From an uncultured Akkermansia sp. (GTDB lineage Bacteria; Verrucomicrobiota; Verrucomicrobiia; Verrucomicrobiales; Akkermansiaceae), in contig CAJGCV010000075.1 in the NCBI GenBank assembly GCA_904501915.1, positions 1 through 9,224 on the forward strand: a stretch of DNA of 9,224 bases, in the 5' to 3' direction. Under the pieces are notes generated by a model that was not told where the DNA came from, searched no databases, and saw only the letters and a list, made by a program, of their open reading frames with translations. The number at the start of each line of letters is the position of its first letter. Position 1 is the first letter of the stretch. Of the stretch, positions 1 through 5,628 are shown piece by piece. A program made the translations under genes and the position numbers.

Positions 1-1194
1 CCGAGTGAAGAGCCTGCACCGCAGCCGGAACCCCAGCCCGAACCAACACCTGAACCCAGCGGAGAGCCCACCCCGGCACCCCAGAAACCTGAGGAACTCA
101 AACTGAGCGAAACCCCGCGCAACGCCGAGCACAAATCAGCCCTGACAGCCGCCGCCGTTCTGCAGGCCGAAGACCCCGCCGCCGCTCTCAAGAACCTGCT
201 GGAGAAAGGTGAAATCACCCAGGAAGCCGCAGAACAGCTTGCCGCCTGGGGCACACGCCACAAGGTAAAAGCCGTGGAGGAAGTGGGCAACAGCCGCCGC
301 CCGAATGGCGACCGCGTTACCCGCTACCGCCTGATTTCTGAAGACGGCGGGCAGGATCTGCTCATCGATGTTGTACGCGAAAAAGGCGGCAGAACCTACA
401 TTGAATCTGCCAAGCCCTCCTCCTCGGACAAGACGAACCTTGACCCGAAGGCAGACTCCATCACCGTGGCAGAAGGCTTCGTGGAAGCCGTGCGCCAGGG
501 TAACATGGCCATAGCCCGCACCATGGTCACCGGGAGCGAAGTGTCTGATGCCACCGTAGCCGGCCTCTGCATGATTTTTGAGGAAGGAGAGTTCAAACTG
601 CGCGAGCAGGCCCCCATCCGCAACACATTCACCACTGAAAACAACGCCGGTTACCTGGTGTACGTGCTCTCTCCGGTCAGCACCCGCCCCGCTAATGTGG
701 GCATGGAGCTCACCCGCATCGAGGGCGACACCTGGCGCGTGAAAGCCGTGGCACTCGATGCCCTGCTGAGCAGCTACGAAAGCATTGCCTCCGATGAAGG
801 CGGCCACTACTTCCCTATCGTGAAAAACCCCAAGGGCGGCGACTCCCTGGCCCTGTTCTTCGGGTTCGATGAATTCGAACTCACCCCGCGCTCCCTGCGC
901 CAGCTGCAGATTGTAGCTGAACTGCTCAAAGCCAGCAAGGGCAAGCTCAACATCAGTGGTCATACCGACGACGTAGGCTCTGAAAAATACAACATGGAGC
1001 TTTCCCTGCGCCGCGCCGAAACCGTGAAGCGCGCCCTCGTTGACTGCGGTGTGGACGAAGCCCAGATTTCCACCGAAGGCATGGGCAAGAGCCAGCCCCG
1101 CCGCGTCTACACCACTGAAGATACCACCGAGCAGATTGACTACATCCGCGGTGAAAACCGCCGCGCCGAAATCTACCTCGACTTCGAGTCATGA
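1..1194 (+). CDS. OmpA-family C-terminal domain protein (5' partial)
   Basis: The frame is open from base 1, so the N-terminus, including any signal peptide or lipobox, lies outside the window; 397 residues are visible. Residues about 1-35 are a Pro/Glu/Gln-rich linker of the kind that spans the periplasm or tethers a domain. Residues about 40-275 form a mixed alpha/beta region I do not recognise firmly; the stretch ending in WRVKAVALD could be NTF2-like. Residues about 280-397 are an OmpA-like peptidoglycan-binding domain. It has GHTDDVG at 320-326, YN at 330-331, LSLRRAE at 334-340 and a terminal NRRAEI. D323 and R338 have the 15-residue spacing of the diaminopimelate-binding Asp/Arg pair known from OmpA. 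The likely role is non-covalent anchoring of the outer membrane or a periplasmic complex to peptidoglycan. The stop overlaps the next start by 4 bases, suggesting cotranscription with the helicase gene. The OmpA domain call is secure; the function of the middle region is unknown. Confidence 0.88.
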   Translation, partial: PSEEPAPQPEPQPEPTPEPSGEPTPAPQKPEELKLSETPRNAEHKSALTAAAVLQAEDPAAALKNLLEKGEITQEAAEQLAAWGTRHKVKAVEEVGNSRRPNGDRVTRYRLISEDGGQDLLIDVVREKGGRTYIESAKPSSSDKTNLDPKADSITVAEGFVEAVRQGNMAIARTMVTGSEVSDATVAGLCMIFEEGEFKLREQAPIRNTFTTENNAGYLVYVLSPVSTRPANVGMELTRIEGDTWRVKAVALDALLSSYESIASDEGGHYFPIVKNPKGGDSLALFFGFDEFELTPRSLRQLQIVAELLKASKGKLNISGHTDDVGSEKYNMELSLRRAETVKRALVDCGVDEAQISTEGMGKSQPRRVYTTEDTTEQIDYIRGENRRAEIYLDFES

Positions 1195-3185
1195 TGCCCC
1201 CGCTGGGCCCTACCCGCGCGGCGCACGATTATGCCGCAGAGCTCAATGCTGAGCAATACGCCGCCGTGACCACCACGGCGGCGCAGGCACTGGTGATAGC
1301 CGGTGCCGGCAGCGGCAAGACCCGCACCCTCACCTACCGGGTGGCATGGCTGTTGGAGCATGGGGTGGCACCCTGGCGCATTCTGCTGCTCACCTTCACC
1401 AACAAAGCCGCGCGCGAAATGCTGGAGCGCGTCACCGCCCTCACCGGGGCAGATGCCGGCCAGCTCTGGAGCGGCACTTTCCACTCCATCGCAAACCGTC
1501 TGCTGCGCCGCCACGCAGACCGCCTGGGCTACCTGCCCGGCTTCACCATTTTTGATTCCGATGACCAGCGCGCACTCATGAAGGCTCTGGTCAAGCAATT
1601 TGCCGGCAAAATGACCAAGGCAGACCGCTTCCCGAAGCCGGAGGTTCTGCTCTCACTGCACAGCCTGGCCGTCAACACCGCCACCAGCTGGCACCAGGTG
1701 CTCAGCACTGAATACCCGTATCTGGAAACGCACGAAGACACCATCGGCAAAATCTACACCGAATACACCGCCCGCAAGCGCGCGCTCAACGTCATGGATT
1801 TTGACGACCTGCTCACCAACCTGCTGCGCCTGCTGCAGGAACACGGCGATATACGCCGCGAACTGCAGGAGCGTTTCCGCCATGTGCTGGTGGATGAGTA
1901 CCAGGACACCAACACCCCGCAGGATGAAATTGTGCGCCTGCTGGCGGGTGGTCCGGGCAGCTGCCTCATGGCCGTGGGAGATGACGCCCAGAGCATCTAC
2001 TCCTGGCGCGGCGCAAATGTGGAGCACATCCTGCGCTTCACCGAGCAATACCCGCAGGCAGAGGTGCACCGCATTACCACCAATTACCGCAGTCTGCCGC
2101 CCATTCTGGCGCTCTCCAACGCCGCCATCGCGCTCAACGAAAACCAGATTCTCAAAGAATTGCAACCCGCACGCGAAGGCAGCAGCTTCAAACCCGCCGT
2201 AGTACCCGCCCCCGACAACCGCACCGAGGCCGCCTTCGTAGCCCAGCGCATCGATGAACTGCTGGACGGCGGTGTAGCCGGAAAAGACATCGCCATTCTC
2301 TACCGCGCCCACTTCCACAGCATGGATGTGCAGATGGAGCTCACCCGCCGCCACATTCCCTTCCGCATCACCAGCGGTCTGCGCTTCTTTGAACAAGCGC
2401 ACGTCAAAGATGTGGTGGCTTTTCTGCGCCTGCTCTGCAACCCGCGCGACGAAATCGCCTTCCGCCGCATTGTGGGCACCTTCCCCCGCGTGGGCGATGC
2501 CACCGCCGGCCGCATGTGGACTCAGTGGCTCACCGCCTATGAAACCTGGGCCGCGGCCCACCCCGGGCAGGTGGCGCTGACAGAGCCCCACAGCCGCATC
2601 ATGGAACCGGCGGTAAAGGTATCCCCCGCCATACGCCCCAGCTGGCTGGCATTCCTGAGCCTCATGGACTCCCTGCACCCGGCAGACCACACCCTGCTGC
2701 CCGCAGAGCTGGTACACGCCGTGCATGCCTACCTGGTGCCTTACCTGAGCCACACATACGACAACTACGAGGAACGCGCCGAAGACCTGGCCCAGCTGGC
2801 ACGCAATGTAGGCCAGGAGGAAAACCTGGAGGAATTCCTGGCGCAGATTGCCCTGCTCAGCGAAGTAGACACCCCCACGGCAGAGGAAGATGACTGCGTG
2901 ACACTGAGCACCATTCACCAGGCCAAGGGGCTGGAGTGGAAAGTGGTGTTCATCATTTTCCTGGGTGAGGGGCAGTTCCCCCACCGCAGGGTGATAGAAA
3001 GCGGCAGCACCGCAGACATAGAGGAAGAGACCCGCCTGTTCTACGTGGCGGTCACACGCGCCCAGGACCAGCTCTACCTCTCCTTCCCGCGCTACAACGG
3101 CCGCAGTTACGATGCGCAGTTCTGCCCGCCCTCCCGCTTTCTCACCACCATACCACCGGAGCTCATGCAGCTCTGGTCACACTGA
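1191..3185 (+). CDS. UvrD/PcrA/Rep-like superfamily 1 DNA helicase
   Basis: ATP-dependent 3'-5' DNA helicase of 664 residues, acting on DNA in the cytoplasm, with a probable role in repair or replication restart. All SF1A motifs are readable in order: Q motif LNAEQ (18-22), Walker A GAGSGKT (38-44), motif Ia LTFTNKAA (67-74), Walker B DEYQD (235-239), motif III GDDAQSIYSWRGA (263-275), motif IV NYRS (298-301), motif V TIHQAKGLEW (574-583) and motif VI ETRLFYVAVTRA (613-624). Walker and arginine-finger residues are intact, so it should be active. It ends soon after motif VI and lacks the C-terminal extension that brings UvrD/PcrA to about 720 residues, so I leave the symbol blank; pcrA, uvrD or rep are all possible. 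Tandem ATGs occur at 1191 and 1194. The first overlaps the upstream TGA (ATGA), consistent with translational coupling. No Shine-Dalgarno sequence precedes either ATG. Confidence 0.93.
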   Translation: MMPPLGPTRAAHDYAAELNAEQYAAVTTTAAQALVIAGAGSGKTRTLTYRVAWLLEHGVAPWRILLLTFTNKAAREMLERVTALTGADAGQLWSGTFHSIANRLLRRHADRLGYLPGFTIFDSDDQRALMKALVKQFAGKMTKADRFPKPEVLLSLHSLAVNTATSWHQVLSTEYPYLETHEDTIGKIYTEYTARKRALNVMDFDDLLTNLLRLLQEHGDIRRELQERFRHVLVDEYQDTNTPQDEIVRLLAGGPGSCLMAVGDDAQSIYSWRGANVEHILRFTEQYPQAEVHRITTNYRSLPPILALSNAAIALNENQILKELQPAREGSSFKPAVVPAPDNRTEAAFVAQRIDELLDGGVAGKDIAILYRAHFHSMDVQMELTRRHIPFRITSGLRFFEQAHVKDVVAFLRLLCNPRDEIAFRRIVGTFPRVGDATAGRMWTQWLTAYETWAAAHPGQVALTEPHSRIMEPAVKVSPAIRPSWLAFLSLMDSLHPADHTLLPAELVHAVHAYLVPYLSHTYDNYEERAEDLAQLARNVGQEENLEEFLAQIALLSEVDTPTAEEDDCVTLSTIHQAKGLEWKVVFIIFLGEGQFPHRRVIESGSTADIEEETRLFYVAVTRAQDQLYLSFPRYNGRSYDAQFCPPSRFLTTIPPELMQLWSH

Positions 3186-3219
3186 TGCACCGGCGGAATA
3201 TCCAGCGGGCGGCGCATCA
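3183..3219 (+). terminator. Weak imperfect hairpin at the end of the helicase gene
   Basis: TGATGC (3183-3188, including the stop codon) can pair with GCATCA (3214-3219). After an A/C mismatch, CCG (3190-3192) can pair with CGG (3210-3212). No T-tract follows, so it is not a canonical intrinsic terminator. It is the only candidate for ending the OmpA-helicase transcript before the murA promoter. Confidence 0.2.
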
Positions 3220-3257
3220 CGACCGGCAAACATTCTGCTCAAAAAAGCCGATTCTCC

Positions 3258-3286
3258 TTGCAAGCCCCGCAGGTGTATGCTAAAGT
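3258..3286 (+). promoter_or_regulatory. Candidate housekeeping-sigma promoter for murA
   Basis: TTGCAA (3258-3263) and TAAAGT (3281-3286) match the -35 and -10 consensus at four of six bases each and are separated by 17 bp. A start about 7 bases downstream would give a leader of roughly 28 nt before the murA ATG. That leader is A/C-rich, ends in acacacacc and has no Shine-Dalgarno motif. The match is moderate, but the spacing is the same as in the two stronger promoters of this window. Confidence 0.5.
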
Positions 3287-3320
3287 ACAGGCAATCCTGA
3301 ACCAGTAAATCACACACACC

Positions 3321-4619
3321 ATGGACAAACTCATCGTAGAAGGCGGTACTACCCTCAGTGGTTCCGTCAACATCAGTGGCTCCAAAAATGCGTCTCTTCC
3401 TATACTTGCTGCCGCCCTGCTCACAGATGAGCCCGTGCGAATCTCCCGCGTGCCGGATGTCTCCGACACCAACTACATGCTGCAGATTCTCAGCCAGCTG
3501 GGCTGCTCTGTAGAACGCTCCAGCGGCACTGTACGCATCGAATCCCCGGAGGGCATCTCCCACAAGGCATCCTACGAACAGGTACGCAAGATGCGCGCCT
3601 CCATCTGCCTGCTGGGGCCGCTCATGGCACGCATGAAAAAGTGCGTGCTTCCCCTGCCCGGCGGCTGCGTTATCGGCGACCGCCCGGTAGACCTGCACAT
3701 CCGCGGCATCAAGGCTCTGGGCGCACGCGTACAGGTAAAAGGCGGCAACCTGGTCATTGATGCCCCCAACGGCCTGGTCGGCACCACCATTGACATGCGC
3801 GGCGACAGCGGCCCCACCGTGCTGGGTACGGACAACGTAATGATGGCCGCCGTGCTGGCCAAGGGCACCACTATCATCGAATCCGCCGCCCGTGAACCGG
3901 AAGTGGTGGACCTCGCGAATTTCCTGAACAAGATGGGCGCACGCATCGAAGGCGCAGGCTCCCGCACCATCACCATTCATGGCGTGGAAAAACTGCACGG
4001 CTGCGAGCACACCGTGATTCCTGACCGCATAGAAGCCGGCACCTTCATGGTGGCTGCCGCCATGGTGAGCGATGGTCTCATGATTAACCGCGTATGCCGC
4101 CAGCATATGAAAGCCATTGCAGACCTGCTGGTGGATTGCGGCCACCGCGTGGAATACAATGAAGACGGCACTTCCGTATTTGTTGCCCCGGGCGAAAACC
4201 CGCGCAGCGGCAAGATTCTGACCAACCCCTACCCGGAATATCCCACGGATATGCAGGCGCAGATGACGGCGCTCTTTGCCCTTACCCCCGGCATCAGCGT
4301 GGTGAAAGACACCATCTTCCCGCAGCGTTTCATGCACTGCTCCGAGCTCAAGCGCATGGGTGCCAACATCAAGGTAGACAGCGGCACCGCCATCATCACC
4401 GGCGTGAGCGGCCTTTCCGGCGCACCAGTCATGGCCAGCGACCTGCGCGCCAGTGCCGCCCTGGTTCTGGCCGCCCTTGCCGCCGAAGGCACTACCGAGA
4501 TTCACCGTCTCTACCACATTGACCGCGGCTACGAAATGCTGGATGAAAAGCTCATGATGCTGGGCGCCAAGGTCAAGCGCGTGCGCGACCTGGAACAGGA
4601 ACCCGCAGAGGATAATTGA
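3321..4619 (+). CDS. murA: UDP-N-acetylglucosamine 1-carboxyvinyltransferase (MurA)
   Basis: Cytoplasmic enzyme that transfers enolpyruvate from phosphoenolpyruvate to UDP-GlcNAc, the first committed step of peptidoglycan synthesis. The 432 residues fit the family (about 420). The N-terminal SGSKNA carries K22 and N23. RKMRAS (89-94) holds R92. The catalytic-loop motif PGGCVIGDRPVDLH has C116 at the position of E. coli C115, so fosfomycin sensitivity is expected at the target level. REPEVVD (191-197) and YPTD (307-310, D310 as the catalytic-base equivalent) follow. DLRASAAL (374-381, R376) and HIDRGYE (399-405, R402) complete the active site. The first ATG gives the N-terminus typical of MurA. 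Next to the second lobe the sequence reads GPTVLGTDNVMMAA, which differs from the SVGAT-type wording of E. coli; I believe this is a lineage variant. The gene has its own candidate promoter and ends in a strong terminator, so it is probably monocistronic. Confidence 0.97.
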   Translation: MDKLIVEGGTTLSGSVNISGSKNASLPILAAALLTDEPVRISRVPDVSDTNYMLQILSQLGCSVERSSGTVRIESPEGISHKASYEQVRKMRASICLLGPLMARMKKCVLPLPGGCVIGDRPVDLHIRGIKALGARVQVKGGNLVIDAPNGLVGTTIDMRGDSGPTVLGTDNVMMAAVLAKGTTIIESAAREPEVVDLANFLNKMGARIEGAGSRTITIHGVEKLHGCEHTVIPDRIEAGTFMVAAAMVSDGLMINRVCRQHMKAIADLLVDCGHRVEYNEDGTSVFVAPGENPRSGKILTNPYPEYPTDMQAQMTALFALTPGISVVKDTIFPQRFMHCSELKRMGANIKVDSGTAIITGVSGLSGAPVMASDLRASAALVLAALAAEGTTEIHRLYHIDRGYEMLDEKLMMLGAKVKRVRDLEQEPAEDN

Positions 4620-4641
4620 TGGATTTCACAGATTCTCCAGG

Positions 4642-4672
4642 GGAGGCTGCGTTACGCAGCCTCCTTTTCTTT
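4642..4672 (+). terminator. Rho-independent terminator after murA
   Basis: A perfect 10-bp stem, GGAGGCTGCG (4642-4651) with CGCAGCCTCC (4655-4664), closes a TTA loop and is followed by TTTTCTTT (4665-4672). It starts 23 bases after the murA stop. This is a textbook intrinsic terminator and separates murA from the next promoter, which begins six bases later. Confidence 0.94.
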
Positions 4673-4677
4673 AATTC

Positions 4678-4706
4678 TTGACGCCACAGGACGAGTCAGA
4701 TACAAT
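4678..4706 (+). promoter_or_regulatory. Promoter of the exported-protein gene
   Basis: TTGACG (4678-4683) and TACAAT (4701-4706) each match consensus at five of six bases, with a 17-bp spacer. The predicted start near 4713 leaves only about 8 nt before the ATG at 4721, too short to carry a Shine-Dalgarno sequence. The promoter lies directly behind the murA terminator, so the gene should be an independent unit. Confidence 0.8.
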
Positions 4707-4720
4707 ACATCAGCCAACCC

Positions 4721-5509
4721 ATGCAATCTCTTTTCAAAATCCTGATATTCGGTTTAATGTTCTGCCTCATGGCGGAACCCGCTGACTGCGCAGAAAATGA
4801 TAAGAAAAAACCGGGGAGCATTCTCCGCTTCCTGCAAGCCAATCGCGCCAAGCGGGAAATCATGCTGGCCACGGGTAAAATTGACAAGGATGCAAAGGTA
4901 TACTACCTGTACGAAATCGACAGATTGTATGATGAAGACGATTTAGAGGAATATGTGGATTTTATGGCTCCAGCCTTGCGCGCCATCTTTAAAAAGGGAG
5001 CAAACCTCATCATGTGTACTAGTAAGTACATATCCGGTTCCAACTCACGCGAACGGCGCAACGACCTGGCAGAGGAACTTCGTCTGATTCGAAAAGTCGC
5101 CGTCAAATGCCCGATTGTCAACACATACAAGGAAAGCACCCGGAAAGCATTATTCAAAGACGCGACAGGAACAAGTAGATATTCCCCCTACACAGATCTG
5201 TGCGCTGTTGATGAACACGGCATTCCCCTGGCTCATTTCAGTCTGTCAGGCACCGACATACTCATATCTGATGCAAAGAACTCCAACAGCAAAATTCTGG
5301 TTGAAAATGTAAGAGACATTAACACCTGGCAAGCCACTGCCATCATTAAAAGCGTCAACGACCTTGTTAAACAAGTCAACGAACGAGACGCTGCCACCAG
5401 ACAGGCAGAAGAGAAAAAAGAGTCTCAGGCGGCCAAGGAAGCAAAACCCGAGCCTGAACCTGCAAAGCCGGCACCCTCACGCTGGAAAAAGGTCAGAATC
5501 AACCGCTGA
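4721..5509 (+). CDS. Exported protein of unknown function
   Basis: I do not recognise this 262-residue protein. Residues 1-24 look like a signal peptide: MQSLFK, a hydrophobic core ILIFGLMFCLMA, and likely cleavage near A24. No proper lipobox precedes C15 or C23. Residues about 55-215 alternate predicted strands and helices: AKVYYLYEI (58-66), an acidic helix (70-90), ANLIMCTSKY (94-103), CPIVNTY (130-136) and DLCAVDEHGIPLAHFSL (159-175). The order suggests a thioredoxin-like fold, but no CxxC redox pair exists (C99, C130 and C161 are isolated). That is a guess. The tail (221-253) is charged, with EEKKESQAAKE and PEPEPAKPAP, followed by a basic end WKKVRINR. A later ATG would destroy the signal peptide, so M1 is preferred. 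The gene is clearly AT-richer than its neighbours (25 of 60 bases are G/C in 4921-4980), hinting at transfer or relaxed codon selection. It has its own promoter and terminator. Confidence 0.85.
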   Translation: MQSLFKILIFGLMFCLMAEPADCAENDKKKPGSILRFLQANRAKREIMLATGKIDKDAKVYYLYEIDRLYDEDDLEEYVDFMAPALRAIFKKGANLIMCTSKYISGSNSRERRNDLAEELRLIRKVAVKCPIVNTYKESTRKALFKDATGTSRYSPYTDLCAVDEHGIPLAHFSLSGTDILISDAKNSNSKILVENVRDINTWQATAIIKSVNDLVKQVNERDAATRQAEEKKESQAAKEAKPEPEPAKPAPSRWKKVRINR

Positions 5510-5521
5510 TACCAACACAGC

Positions 5522-5556
5522 ACAGCAGGCAAATAACAGCCTGCTGTTCTTTTTCT
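5522..5556 (+). terminator. Rho-independent terminator after the exported-protein gene
   Basis: A 9-bp perfect stem, ACAGCAGGC (5522-5530) with GCCTGCTGT (5539-5547), spans an 8-base A-rich loop and runs into TTCTTTTTCT (5547-5556). It lies 12 bases after the stop and upstream of the ileS promoter. Confidence 0.9.
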
Positions 5557-5590
5557 CCGCAGACAGGCAGGTCAAAAGGCAGATATGGGG

Positions 5591-5619
5591 TTGACTTTTG
5601 ATGCGCAAGGGCGTAGAAT
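5591..5619 (+). promoter_or_regulatory. ileS promoter, positioned for leaderless transcription
   Basis: TTGACT (5591-5596) and TAGAAT (5614-5619) each match consensus at five of six bases, with a 17-bp spacer. The -10 box ends only 9 bases before the ileS ATG at 5629. Transcription starting 6 to 10 bases after the -10 leaves a leader of 0 to about 4 nt. I see no other promoter in the gap and no Shine-Dalgarno sequence, T-box or other leader RNA. Confidence 0.82.
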
Positions 5620-5628
5620 ACCGCGCGT

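Noticed and set aside
1653..2984. Minus-strand open frame (about 443 codons) opposite the helicase gene
   Set aside because: It mirrors codons of a helicase with all SF1 motifs and has no recognisable domain of its own.
3177..4517. Minus-strand open frame (about 446 codons) opposite murA
   Set aside because: Same cause: antisense to a well-supported murA, with low-complexity Gly/Ala/His-rich translation.
5160..5260. Possible lipoprotein or redox cysteines in the exported protein
   Set aside because: C161 is isolated and no CxxC is present. C15 and C23 in the signal region lack a lipobox, so neither thiol-redox nor lipoprotein function is supported.
5510..5628. T-box or other amino-acid-responsive leader before ileS
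   Set aside because: The gap holds only the terminator of the upstream gene and a promoter ending 9 bases before the start codon, leaving no room for a leader RNA.
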